From assembly GCA_032622095.1 (NCBI GenBank), contig CP136067.1, positions 62,756,893 through 62,820,892 on the forward strand: 64,000 bases of DNA. The letters are read 5' to 3'. The translations under genes were made by a program, and so were the position numbers. The stretch comes from Siphonodentalium dalli. Taxonomy: Eukaryota > Mollusca > Scaphopoda > Gadilida > Siphonodentaliidae. Within the stretch, counting starts at the first letter, position 1, and each line of letters opens with the position of its first letter. The notes below the pieces were generated by a model. The model searched no databases and had not been told where the DNA came from. It saw only the letters and a program-made list of their open reading frames with translations. Shown here piece by piece: positions 33,961 to 45,693 of this stretch.

Positions 33961-35320
33961 TATGCAATGATTTTAGCCAGGGCTTCAGCTGAGGGATTTG
34001 GGATTTTGGAAAGTTTGTGTAGTGTGTTCTTTTCGCACTAAACACCGTTGCAAATTCACTATAGTCGTTACCATTAAAATTGTAATTACGCGTATGACTT
34101 GCTGAAAATCAGTGTAAACATTTGATTTCCCATTGTACATTCAACGTACATATTATAAGTAAAAATAACAATGAGAAAATGGATTTGGTAAATATGTATT
34201 CCCATTTAAAATATAAATATAATACAGTAGTAATACATGTTGGTATAATAATAGTTTTATATTCAAACATATTCAGAAATATATTTATTCAAACCACATC
34301 ATTTAATATTTATAGTACAATAGCATAGATAATTTTGATCTCCTTGTGTAGAATGAGGAAGTGGATTCGGATGTAAGGATGCAAGGCTTATATTAGCCGT
34401 CTCCACGAGTGACGAGAGCAATATATATATAACTAGAATGCACTCACTGGAGCTGCCTATACTTGCGCCCATCATACATTAGGCGTGTTTTGTGGTGTCT
34501 TGTCAACAGCAGTTTGAACCACGGGTGCTGGCCCCTCTGAGAGATCTGGATATCAAATTTCAGTTAATCCATCGCTGAAATATGTGTGTGTGCGGACAGA
34601 ATATCTCTGTTATCTCCAGTTGATCTATTACATTAATGATAGTCTTAGTAATACCGTTTGACATATTTATAGAACAATATAGACATCGCTGATAAGAAGG
34701 GCGTGAAGACGATTGGTTGCCGATTATGCTATATATTATATACCAATGGGCTAAATTACTAGTTTGACAAGAATGATTTGTGTATGTCATTGCACTTCAG
34801 CGGCAAAAACCATCGGAGACAATTTCAAATACCGACACAATTAAATAAAAGACACGTTAGTCTTTGATTAAAAGTGTGTAAATGTGAAGATGCCCTTTGC
34901 GACTGATCTACAGTCTTCGGGAACATATCATAAAAATGTCTATTCCGTTGAGAATGAGAAAGCTTGTTTTCCCAGTTAATAAATAAGGTATTTTAATAAT
35001 CCATGTTTCCACATTCACATTGTTCAGTGTAATTGTTTCTCAATTGAACCATGCGCTCGACAGTTTGGCCGGACATTGTTTATAAATATGCACCAGGATC
35101 TTTCTGAAATTTTTGAACTTCGAAGAAAGTTTCCAAAAATGTGTTCGCACAGGTCTCACTGTCTCTGTGGAAAAATAAAGATTCCACACGCTTTTAGACT
35201 TGATCTCAAATCATTTCCCGAGTTTCAAGTTACATAAAATAGGCTTCTAATGGGCAGTACTATTGCCCACTTTTATTTTCCATACTAAAACACGAAGCTG
35301 TTGGCAGATGGATCGGTTTA
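33960..35320. other. No gene recognised
   Basis: AT-rich with short frames only; a TATATATATA run near 34425. Confidence 0.4.
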
Positions 35321-35327
35321 GGATCGT

Positions 35328-35460
35328 TTAGCCTGTCCGTGTAATACGAGTCTCAGCTGTCTGGACATCGACGCAATCATGTCTGGTGTTTTGCGCGCCC
35401 TGTGACGTCCTGGTGTGCGTCGTGACGTCATGGCGTCTTTACCGGTTTCCAGAAAGAAAT
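35328..35460. repeat. Dispersed repeat, copy 2
   Basis: Second copy of 14642-14785, with the same order of motifs (TAATACGAGTCTCAGCTGTC, ATCGACGCA, TTTTGCGCGCC, TGACGTCATG, CGGTTTCC). Confidence 0.8.
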
Positions 35461-35884
35461 CTTTCAATATTGTTCTTTTATGAACGATTTATTACCAAAA
35501 TAAAACCAGATAACAATGCAATTTAAGTATATAGGCTACGTGGGTTTAATTTACAATTGGTGCAACCATTTCATGTTAGCACATTGTGCGTTCTTTACAT
35601 TATGTACTTCCGGTATATTCTAAAAGTTACAGAGAAACATTAGTATATCGGACAATGTAATATGAATCGAAATGCCGTTTCTTCTGTTCCACGTGGTCAT
35701 AAAGGATTTGGTCTTATGTGATTTTAGCATAAATATTGATAAGAAAACTACACCCATAGGCGAAGACAACCGTGATTCGCAGGGTGTAAGTAATGATAAT
35801 AGTGATGTATGTAAGGTTCCATATCGTTATTGTCGGTGCTACCTATTGCTAATTTGAAATCAGATACGCGTAATTTCATATATT

Positions 35885-36411
35885 AGCTTAGATCATGCCA
35901 CGAATCTCTACTATATGGCTAACGCTCGTAGAGATCATATTCCACCAGTACAAAACGTTGGAACTTTTTGAAGGTTTGACAGGGAACCTTATAAAATCGA
36001 AACAATAACACAGGGAATATATTTCTTAGTTATTATCTGGTTCTTAATAATGTACTTCACTGTAGGTGAAGGTCCCAACTAGAAATTTCACGATTTAAGT
36101 GACTTTGTGGGCGATTTTGCTTTGCGTTTCTTACAATTATGGTATTTCTCTTGAGTAATTAATTGAATGTTTATTGCTATATCGGCTCACAAAAGTCACA
36201 GTAAAGCATGCATGCTCGAGTTGGGACCTTCACCAACAGTGAAGTACTTTATTAAAGAACAGACCATAACTAAAAAATATATTCCCCGTGTTATTTTTTC
36301 GACTTTATAAGGTTCCCTGTCAAAACTTCAAAAAGATTCAAGGTTTTGCACTCTAGGATTATGATATCTACGGGCGTTAGCCATAGTAGAGATTCATGGC
36401 ATGATCTAATA
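35885..36411. mobile_element. ~530-bp foldback element with ~195-bp arms
   Basis: 35885-36080 and 36219-36411 are inverted copies at roughly 80% identity: GATCATGCCACGAATCTCTA, GGCTAACGC, TTTGACAGGGAACCTTATAA, GGGAATATAT, GTACTTCACTGT and GGTGAAGGTCCCAACT all recur in reverse complement. The 138-base spacer is AT-rich and unrelated. No transposase is present. The ORFs at 36346-36582 and 36377-36736 overlap its right end and are not regarded as genes. Confidence 0.85.
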
Positions 36412-37957
36412 TTAGCTGAGAGTCGGTTCTACAACTCCACCGATGAAGGGAGGGAAGACTTTTCATATGACGCAAAATCGCAAGACGGGTTTTCGTGTGA
36501 TGCTTCCTCGGTGGATATCGATGCACATTCTCTGTTGATCTTGGAACTAATGTATGGAGGTATGGATGTGTCATTGTTTTAAACATTTTATACAACTGGC
36601 ATAATGTTGAAACAAATTTTTCGACGTTCTGACAATTTTCCCCAACCAGTTTCCAGAAGGATATTTTGGCTATTATAACTTTTCGTAGAGATTTTGGTTT
36701 GGGAGAAACATACTCTAAAATAGGGTGTATATACACAAAATAAATTCTTTCGAAGGTTATCCTGTCTAGAACAAATCTATACCCATTGTTATAGAGCTAC
36801 CTGTTGTGTCTCTATCCTTTTAACTTCAGTTATATCGTCGCTTCAGCTAGCTGTATTGTTAAAAATAATGTTTGTAACTAGATACATTTTCGATAATTTC
36901 GCCATCCACGGTTAAAGGTTTATGTGTTAGGGGGGTGGGGTGACATTGTCATGGAATTTGTTTTGGGGAGCACTGAATTTCACTAGAAATTGTCTTGACC
37001 ATTTAACAATTGTTCCTAGATCTAAGTTCATTATGTCTACCGACCAGATATGATCTTCTACTGCTCAAGATATCGAGGTTTCCTCAGCGAACAATTTTAT
37101 ATTATATATGTATACACGTTAGATTATCCACGATGTCATTGATGTAGATCAGGAATAACGGGTAGGGTTCTCTATTCCGAAGGTTCATTATTCCGAAGGT
37201 TCGCTATTCCGAAGGTTCATTACTCCGAAGGTTCATTATTCCGAAGGTTCGCTATTCCGAAGGTTCGCTATTCCAAAAGTTTTCTATTCGGGGCGTATTT
37301 AACCAGAAATTAATCAAAATTTGCACCCCCACCACAAAAACCACACGAGGAATGAAAAATACTATTACGCTAGTATTCACGTATAGTACATTTATACACC
37401 CACTTCTATTTCCCAAATTGTCCCAGATGTCGGTTATTAATAGCAAGAAGAGAGTATCAGTTTATCGTTTATTATGGGAAGTTGAAAACACGATGACTGA
37501 AATAAACTTCATGTAAAATATATAGTTTTTCCGAACTGGCAATCTGTATTTGAAAGAAACATCAACATTAAAGGCCCACTTAATTTTCGAACCCTTAGAT
37601 CACATATATAAAATATATGCCAGTATATATATCATTGGAAATAGACAGCTCTCTAACACTGTACTATCAGCTTATCCTGTGTAATAACCTGTGAACATGT
37701 TGGTTTTGTTGAGTTAACGACTCGATTTTTGTGCTTAAAGACACGGTTGGCCTTGGCGGTGGGTATCCTGTGAAAATATCTCCACCCGTCAAAAACCGCC
37801 ACAAACAGAAAGAACATCAAAATGTAGATAGACATTGTCCGTATACAAATAAGAAATATCGCATAAACAGTATGTTATGGTCATATGTTTGACCATTGTT
37901 ATGTAAACAAAGGCGTAAAAAGTAACTTTTCTTGTGTTTGTTTATATTATGATGGTA

Positions 37958-38050
37958 AACATAAAGAGCGTTCTTTGTTGGTGAATACCTGATATGGAAC
38001 TAATAAAGAGCGTTTATGCCATTTGTGTGTGATTAGCCAGTATCATTGTG
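37958..38050. repeat. AATAAAGAGCGTT repeat, copy 2
   Basis: CATAAAGAGCGTT at about 37960 and AATAAAGAGCGTTTATG at about 38001, then GATTAGCCAGTATCATTG. This matches the order in copy 1 (33876-33960), where TTAGCCAGG also follows. Single motif occurrences lie at about 39987 (plus) and 40378 (reverse complement). Confidence 0.7.
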
Positions 38051-38262
38051 CTGTCTTCTGTAACACAATCAGGCTCTTGCTTAGGTAAAATATAGTAGGT
38101 CTTTATGATAACATGCTGTTTACGCGATGGTCATGGTATATATGGACGGAACTGTATGCGTTTTACTGTTTTTCTGTTTATGGTGTTTGGAACAAATGTG
38201 AATATTTTCGACAATTAAGGCAGCACGTGCCTTTAAGGTTCATCTGGTTTTGTTGCGCAAAG

Positions 38263-38333
38263 TGTATTATTTTCAATGGAGGGGGAATAACGCTATATTT
38301 TAGAGATAGTGTTATTCCCCTTCAATTGAAAAT
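38263..38333. repeat. Hairpin inside the TTAA element
   Basis: GTATTATTTTCAATGGA...GGGGGAATAACGCTAT pairs with ATAGTGTTATTCCCC...TTCAATTGAAAATAC, leaving a loop of about 11 bases. Confidence 0.75.
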
Positions 38334-39059
38334 ACATTAGGTTGAATTCTGTTGCATTCTGGGAGCCATAACGGGGGGATCTTTTTATGATTTAAGCTGC
38401 TTTCTATTTGTCTACGGGCATCGTCTGATACAGACGTTTCAAATGGTGATGAACCATAGTGTTTTTATAAGATTTTATGGCACAGATTGTTACTAAAACC
38501 TGATATCAAGGCACTATAAAAAAATAGTCGATGACTCGAAAATTAAGTGGGCCTTAAAATTCAATACAAATTCACAATTGCAGTTAGGTTCATCTGATAC
38601 CCGTCTATTCACCGACAGTCTGCTACGCATTATTCATTAACAGTTATAGCCCCATTGTTTTAATCCGCCGTTAGCTGGCATATTCTTGCCCCTAATGTTA
38701 TTGAGATGTAACGTGATGACATTAAATCGTATGGAAACATAGCAATTGTGTGGGGTGCTTGACGTGAATATGTTTTGGGAAATAACGTCACACGTAATGA
38801 CATTTAATCTCAAGGAAACCCGCGAAAAAATAACGTCACATTTATTGTTTCAATGTTTTAAGTTATTTCATTCATTAAAGAGTCTTCGTGATAAAGAACC
38901 CTCTCAATACTATAGAATATAAAATTAACCTTCAAAATAACAAACATATTCGGAATAGCGAACCTTCGGAACAGAGAACCTTCGGAATAGCGAACCTTCA
39001 GAATAGTGAACCTTCGGAATAGTGAACCTTCGGAATAGCGAACCTTCGGAATAGAGACT

Positions 39060-40455
39060 TGTTCCCAGGAACAACAGAGGTCATTAATATTTACTATTGG
39101 GGGACTCCTGCCAAACAGGCTTCCATGGCGAATTAACCCATACAATGCATAATCGTTGCTCTCTTTCACTCATATAGTTTGGTAAAAGTGCCAAAAATAT
39201 TCCCAGTTATTCCACAGTTGATCCCATTGTTCCAAAACAAAATTCGCATATTGCTTCGGAACAAAACTCGCCAAAGTCACACCAACGTTCGACTCAGAAA
39301 GAGAGGTACATCATTGAGCTTCAAATGTTCACCAAATGATTGATAAGGTTAAGGTTAATCAATGCCCGCTAATCCACTGAGCATGTTGCCGGAAAGAGTT
39401 TTGTGATAGGCCGCCCGTAACTGAAGTTATGCCGATTCAATGCGATTGCATATTACATTGTGGATTATGCAGTCTGAATCTGTTATCTTCTTTCATGTGA
39501 TGTCACATGAGGACTACCAGCGACACATTGTCAAACTTGAAATGCTATCGCAATTGGCTTTTATCTACTGATTGTTTATACAGAAACGGCTGGACGGAGC
39601 TGATAATGTGTATATATGGGTAAGTTGATCCAGGGGATCTTATTAGATAGGTCCCGTTGACATCAAATGTCTTAAAATGGCACTAATAATTAATTCAGTT
39701 AAATAATTAATTATATACCAAAATGGTTGCAATCTAGCTGGTCGTTGAAAATTGAAACACGTGGATAAATTGACCCGAAGAGTATAATGGGATAGATGCC
39801 GTTGATCTCAGACGACTATAGGGGGCAAATAATATGAGCAATAATGAACGTTCCTTGTGTAAAAAAAATTGGTACATATTGGTAGCTGACCAGTGGAATG
39901 TCATGGGCCAGGCCGGTGCATACTGACTGAGAATAAAGCATTACTTACTTACCTTTCTTTTTAAAATGGGGATAATAAATTATGTGACAAATAAAGAGCG
40001 TTCAGTATCAGTCTAGAATATATGTGGGCAATTGGTTGTAAAACCATTGTATGATATGAAAGAGTATTAGTATTAGTATTAGGTTACATGTATACATGTC
40101 GCGTCGTGCATATGCATGTCGTAGATGGAATCAGGATAGAGGTGTTAGACTGTTATTTAAAAATCTGCCATTTTCCCACATATCTTCTGGAATGATAATA
40201 AACGCTATTTTATTATCATATAATAATATTAGTCCCAATTTAAGTCGTCTGAGGTCAAAGGCAAGTAAATAATGTTTTATTCTCAGTCATTATTCATGGA
40301 TGGAACATGAGAAGATGCGCCTTTCCCATGCCATTCCCCTGTGCAGGTGTTCCATTTATACCAATTTTCATTCACAAAATAACGCTCTTTATTGCTCATA
40401 TATGCCCCTTTAACTCGTCTGAGGTCAACGTCATCTATCTCGTGATATTCTAACA
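39060..40455. other. No gene recognised
   Basis: Contains isolated AATAAAGAGCGTT motifs (39987 and, inverted, 40378) and an AGTATT triplet run near 40063. No coding signal. Confidence 0.4.
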
Positions 40456-40458
40456 ACG

Positions 40459-41370
40459 CTGGTCATCATATAATACCCGCTGCGGGCAAATATTGAGTAA
40501 ACCCCGTTGCGGGCACGAGAGAAGAGTACATGTAGGTTTGTTTTGAGGGAAATGTTGTTATTAATTGTTTTTCTTTGGACACAACTCCGGATCCACGGGG
40601 TGCATGGTGAACACAGCTTCAACCAAATGCTAACAATTAGACGAATAAAGCTCCATAAAATGACGAAATGCCAGATGAAGTGTGAGAATAAGCTTCCATG
40701 TTTCAATTGTGTGTGTTTTCAGCTACAAGATGAGTGCTTGGTGTTAAATTTGGACAACGTTGTCAACGTTCCATTGATACAGATAATTTAGCAAACTAAA
40801 TCTACATTCACGTTGGAATTTGCTGCATTTAATTAGGAAAATATTGACAATTTCACGAGACACTCCACGGTGTTGGAGTAAACACCATTGCGGGCATGAT
40901 TTTTGCCCGCGTCGGAGTTTACTCCTGTCCGCATTACGTTTTACTTTATCGATGTACGGTATGTTTGGACAGATGTCTTTATTCGAGTTACTTGATAGGG
41001 ATTTCGGGGTTTTTAGTACCAAAACACGCCAATGATAGGATAGACTGCTCAACCTTTTCAACAAAATTCTCGAGAAGTGTATGCGGTGAAAGTTTTGCTG
41101 CATGAAACTTCAATATGCCCAGACATTCCGAATGCGCTCGACTAAGATTGTGTTTTTCTCGAGAACTGTTATCTGTATTTTCTATAAACTCCTGTCACAG
41201 CATAACTAGGTATTGCCTATCATATACGTCTTCCATTGGTTAGTATAAATTATAAATTGACTACTTATAACTAATTAGACGAGCTCTGGTATGGAAAATT
41301 CTAACTGTTATAGCCCGATATGCGGTTTACTGACGCCCGCAGCGGGGATTATAGGATGACCAGCGTGTCT
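40459..41370. mobile_element. 0.9-kb element with CGCTGGTCATC inverted ends
   Basis: CGCTGGTCATCATATAATAC at the left and GTATTATAGG-like sequence at the right (reverse complement CGCTGGTCATCCTATAATCC) are followed inward by CCCGCTGCGGGC and then GAGTAAACC/CAGTAAACC in both arms. GCGGGCA and GTAAACNCC motifs recur internally near 40500 and 40880-40925. A clear target duplication was not found. The element includes the small ORF at 40549-40791. Confidence 0.6.
40549..40791 (+). CDS. Small secreted-protein-like ORF inside an inverted-repeat element
   Basis: From the internal Met at 40549 the frame starts MLLLIVFLWTQLRIHGVHG, a good signal-peptide pattern, then a short region with the cysteine order C-x3-C-x6-C-x2-C-x-C-x6-C (KCQMKCENKLPCFNCVCF). 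The arrangement recalls a PAN/apple-type module common in mollusc secreted proteins, but it is short and unconfirmed. An in-frame Met exists upstream at 40507, which would put 14 polar residues before the signal core, so the later Met is preferred. It may be an exon of a captured gene, since no further exon is seen. Confidence 0.3.
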   Translation, partial: EMLLLIVFLWTQLRIHGVHGEHSFNQMLTIRRIKLHKMTKCQMKCENKLPCFNCVCFQLQDECLVLNLDNVVNVPLIQII

Positions 41371-42549
41371 ACGGGTCAATTCATCCCGTGTTTAAATTTT
41401 TACCGACCAGATCGCAACCATGTTTTAAGACATCTGATGTTAACGGGAACTATCTAATAAGACTTCCCGAATCAAATTACCAATATGTACACATTTTCAG
41501 CTCAGAGGGTCAAGCCGTTTTTATAAAAACATTCAGTAGACGAAAGCCAATTTCGACAGCCTTTCAAGTTTGACATTTTTGTTATTTCGTTAATAATAAT
41601 AATTACCTATTTATATGTTTCGCCATTTCGCCCGATTTCGCTGCATTTTTTATTCCGCCATTTCGCTTTTTCGTTGTATTGCATATGTCGATAATTCACT
41701 ATATTTGACATAATATGACCATACTCTAGCGTAACTAACGAACCACAGCTAAATCACACACATAAGGATATACATGTGGCTGTTTTAATGTTATAAAAAT
41801 AAGTTCATAGATATGTATTCGCATCAAATAAGATTCACCTAGGCCTTACTACGTGGGTGATAATTATTAATAACACCCCGGACACAAGGGCTCATCGAAA
41901 GAGGGGCCCAAGTAGCAATTTAGTGTATTAATTAGGTTGATCATATTATCCGGGTATATGAAAAACATCGCAATTCACAATGCAAAATACGAGCTCATCA
42001 CTTCACAGAAATAGAAAAAAAATCCTTTAAAAAAAAACGTTCTTTTGTACAAATTATTATAGAACATAAACTCCGAACATCAGAGTATTCAACATTGAAT
42101 ATAATTATATAGTTGTTTTTGTCGCTGCAATTAAACCGATAATTAAGGATATCACCTTCATTCAGACTTAAGTTCAGCACGATAAAGGCACAACTATAAG
42201 AGTAAGCATGACTAGAAATGAGGGTTCACACGGACACGGTTCCGGTAGACTCACATTCAGACTTTTTCGTGAGCAAGGTAGGTTTATTTCAAGGTGTCAC
42301 CTTTCTTATTTTCACTAATCGTGAACGATTTACAGTGTTTTTTGAATGATTACCAAGAAATTGTCACTGGTTTTCTGCTACCAAACATAGGAAATTGATC
42401 TAATATGAACATATTTATTGATAATAACTGTTTATAAATAAATACTTCAATTGTTCATAATTCTGATAGTGTTTCCCCTTATTTTGGAATATCAGTAATC
42501 GTTAGACACAGTAACAATATTTGCTGATTACGACATTAATGCTTTTTAA
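41371..42549. other. No gene recognised
   Basis: Contains a TTTCGCC-rich stretch at 41618-41680 (low-complexity repetition of ATTTCGCC) and otherwise AT-rich non-coding sequence. Confidence 0.4.
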
Positions 42550-44031
42550 CCCCGGTTCCATATTCCCGATTTTCTGTCCCGAATTAGTATATTCGGCACC
42601 AATTCGGGACCAGACCAAATCGGCAGCATTCGAGAGAATTCTGGACGAGTTTTATTCCAAAAAGCCGCCGAACTGATGCCGAATTATGACAAAATTTAAT
42701 CGTCCCGAACATTGCCGAGTATTCCAGAATGCTTCCGAATTTCTTCCCGAATGATCAAGAATTATCCCGAACTGATACCGAAATTTCGTGCGAGTGGCTG
42801 CCGAATTGCCCAGATTACTACCGACTTACACCGAATTGTTGCCGAATACCCCGAATCAATGCCGAACTGGTACCGAATTGATGCCGAATAAATACCGAAT
42901 TGGTATTCAATTGCTGCCAAACGTCCCGAATCGATGCCGAATTTCAGTATAAAAGCAGCCACACATCAGCACACCCACCTTTCCATATACCTGACGTTCA
43001 AGCTAAATCGAAATTTTTTGCCGTCATTTTGAAGAAGGACATCACACCAACAAATATCATATATTTTGTCTGTGTCTATTACAACGATTAAATACAGCTG
43101 GTCGGAATTAGAGGAAATGGCGGCCATCTTGGATTCAAATGGCTCTAGCACCTAGTAGGGCCACCTTTATTTGTCGGTGAATTCCGGATTCTTTATCTGG
43201 ATACTATAGGGAACAATAAAAATAAGGTTATTTGTAATCATCGGGGGGAGGGGGGGGTGCAGGTGGACCTTATTGGCTCCCCGACTAAAATCGATATACA
43301 GATATGTCAGAAATGGTGTCAGAGATGATAATGCGGTCAACTGCATTTTTATACTGTCGGATTTTTGGGGTTGAGAAGCTATCTCGTCTTCCTCTTCCGC
43401 CTCCGTGCGCACCTCTTGCGTATCCTCATCGCCAGACTCCGGCGGAAGAGGATTCTTACGTTTTGTGGTTTTAATCCTCACCATGTCTGTCAACAACTGT
43501 ACTGTGCTGATTATTCCTGCAATACGTAGAAGAATTTATACTTCTGAATGTCATCGGGAAGGCACTCGGGAATAGTCGGGAAGATATTCTGGACTGATCG
43601 GGAAGGCATTCTGGAATAGTCGGGAAGGTATTCGGGAGTCATGACGTTATTCGGGACGCAATTCGATGGCGAATTCGGGAATAACCTACCGAATACTGCC
43701 GACTACTCCAGAATATCCACCCGGATATTGCTGAATACTGCCGACTACTCCCGAAGAGGTGCCGAATTGCTCCCGAATTTCTCCTGATGATTGACAAATC
43801 GGGAGCGATTCGGCTTGTTTCCCGATAGTTTTGAACATTTCAAAACTGTCGGGAGCGAGTCCAGAATCGTCCCGAATCGACCCCGATAGCACCGATATCC
43901 CCGATCATGTTCGTGGGTAAAAATTCACAGTCCCGACTCGTCCCGAACTTACTCCACGATTTTTGCAAAATTATGATTCGGGAGTCATTCGGGAACATTC
44001 GGGGTGGAAAATCGGGGATATGGAACCGGGG
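42550..44031. mobile_element. 1.5-kb element with CCCCGGTTCCATAT ends and CCGAAT-packed flanks
   Basis: The left end CCCCGGTTCCATATTCCCGA is inverted at the right end (43995-44031), with match continuing over about 30 bases (GATTTTC, CCCGAAT). Inside, 42580-42950 contains dozens of CCGAAT, TGCCGAA or ACCGAAT motifs, and 43545-44000 the same motifs in the other orientation plus CGGGAA. The middle (43000-43540) lacks them. Arrays of short motifs near both ends are typical of transposase-binding subterminal repeats (hAT and related). No transposase is present; an unconvincing target duplication was seen. Probably non-autonomous. Confidence 0.7.
43167..43484 (-). CDS. Possible exon with basic/acidic N-terminus inside a transposable element
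   Basis: A minus-strand frame from the Met at 43484: VRIKTTKRKNP, then an acidic segment (ESGDED...EEEDE), reading like a disordered nuclear protein start. The C-terminal half (after residue ~50) is hydrophobic and includes the translation of a polyC/G tract, so it is probably not coding. Only the first ~50 codons look real, possibly a captured first exon. Confidence 0.25.
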   Translation of the reverse strand: MVRIKTTKRKNPLPPESGDEDTQEVRTEAEEEDEIASQPQKSDSIKMQLTALSSLTPFLTYLYIDFSRGANKVHLHPPLPPMITNNLIFIVPYSIQIKNPEFTDK

Positions 44032-44750
44032 CATTACGCCCACCGATCTACTGCGCGACAAAAGTGCTCGCATAAATTCAAAACAACAGCGTTGAATATT
44101 AGTTAACAAGAAAACCATAGTCAGAAATGGTACCGCCCTCAAGATCGTACTATTATATAGGCATATAACTATATAATATAAAATATATTGGTTTCATGAA
44201 TGCACCACTTCAGAATTCAGTCAAAATAACTTATCCTTCAAATTATTACAACAATTGCGGTTTATCACTGAGGATTTCTCATTCAACACACCAGAAAGCC
44301 TTTCAATGCAGACAAAAAATCTACTGATCGGATTAAATATACCCCAACAACTTCTCAATACGACATTTAGTCTACTTTCAACTGATACATACTTCATCAG
44401 CAATGTTAGCTGTTATATTATGCAATGTGTTCCCGAAATAAAATCTTCAAGATGGCCCAGCCATTGTTCACACCTAAATATCGAAAGCAATTAACGCGGT
44501 CATAAAAGTTACATGAGACTTTCGAGAAGATACGTCCATCCTGCAAAACGTCTAACCTGTACCCAATGTAGCGAGCACGCAATTAATATAGTTAACCCAT
44601 AGCTCCTGTATATATATATATTTTTATAAATTGTATTCGTCAAAAATAACAAAAGTAACGAATATAAAACAGAAAACAGTTCATAAAAATACAGTGCAAA
44701 TACAATACATTTAATTACTATATTATTATACGGTATGTATTATATCACCA
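44032..44750. other. No gene recognised
   Basis: AT-rich, short TATATATA run near 44612. Confidence 0.4.
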
Positions 44751-44756
44751 TCATGG

Positions 44757-45120
44757 CAGTCGGTAGCCGAGAGGTAGCGTACTGGTCTCTCGTACTAGTG
44801 GACCGGGGATGGTAACCTGGACATAAATCAGAACTCGGTCAGATACCAAGTTTGTCAAGCTGAAAAGTTTCAGTCGAGATCATTGAATAAAGATCCGAAT
44901 GCAAAATGCAGCCGCCCCCCCCATTACAATATTTGTCCATGTTTGTTGATGTGGTGCAGACCCCCCCCCCCCCCCCCCCGTACGCTGTCCCATCTGGCAC
45001 GGACATTAATGGCTGATCCGTGTACACGCCTCGACCGGTGTGTGCGTCACGCGGTACACGTAAAGAACGCTATACTGCATGGAGTTACCACTGGAGTTAC
45101 TCGAGCTACCTGGTCCTACC
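44757..45120 (+). mobile_element. Possible tRNA-derived SINE
   Basis: GTCGGTAGCCGAGAGGTAGC resembles a tRNA 5' half with an A box (TRGCnnAGnGG), like tRNA-Ser/Leu heads. About 45 bases later GGGGATGGTAACCTGG sits where a B box would be, but matches GGTTCGAnTCC poorly. The body contains a C19 run (44961-44979) and a GC-rich segment. No second copy in the window and no clear tail, so it is a weak call. Confidence 0.35.
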
Positions 45121-45693
45121 CATAGGCTTCAGTAAATTGAAGGCATCGGAATAATATGTATCTAGTAGAAGACATGCAACGTCAGAAATTGTTGAATAAT
45201 CCTTTCTTATCGAAGTAGTTTCCGTTACCTGTTTACGGTCATTCCCCTATTTTGATTTGTCGTATATTTCTTGTAAAACAGTTTGTTGTATAATTACCGA
45301 AAGTAAATTACAGCTTCTGCAAATGATACCTGATTTTTGGTTATAATACAGAAAAACATTGGATGTCACCTTTTGTGTTATATTGTGGGAATAGGACATT
45401 ACTCTTCGTTCTACTACCATTTCCCAAAATAACTCGCATCGCGTGATATGGTGACGTCAACAATCATATATAGTCTATATACGACGAAAGCTCCGGCTTT
45501 GGTTCTTATGGGATTATATTATATCCTATATTCAGATATCCAATCGAACATCCCGTGCCACGTGTTTCTGAGACTGGCTATCATTAGATACCTAATCGCG
45601 AACCCCGATTACATATTGTTTGCTATATAATACTTAGAGTATTATATATATACTCCAAGTATTATATGCATGTAATAATAGCTGTGCTACTTC

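Larger units (their letters stand above)
37568..38557. mobile_element. TTAA-flanked inverted-repeat element
   Basis: AAGGCCCACTTAATTTTCGA (37571-37590) is exactly inverted at 38536-38555, and each end adjoins or overlaps TTAA (37568-37571 and 38554-38557). TTAA target use is the signature of piggyBac and Kolobok elements. The interior has no transposase, so it would be non-autonomous. It contains one copy of the AATAAAGAGCGTT repeat and the hairpin at 38263-38333. Confidence 0.65.
37166..39058. mobile_element. Foldback-type element with 16-bp tandem-repeat arms
   Basis: Left arm (37166-37277) is six to seven units of TTCCGAAGGTTC(A/G)(T/C)TA, period 16. Right arm (38949-39058) is the same unit in reverse complement (GGAATAGCGAACCTTC), also about seven units. 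Inverted arms built of short tandem repeats are the hallmark of Drosophila FB/Galileo-type foldback elements. Between them lies a TTAA-flanked inverted-repeat element (37568-38557). I found no transposase and no target duplication, so the outer edges are approximate. Confidence 0.6.

Noticed and set aside
36346-36736. ORFs at the right end of the long foldback
   Set aside because: Half of each lies in the foldback arm, and no domain or signal is present.
40744-41105. 119-residue minus-strand frame and overlapping plus frames
   Set aside because: Overlap repeats of the inverted-repeat element; no domain recognised.
44839-45027. Gly-rich minus-strand frame
   Set aside because: Translation of the C19 run; the region is more likely a SINE body.
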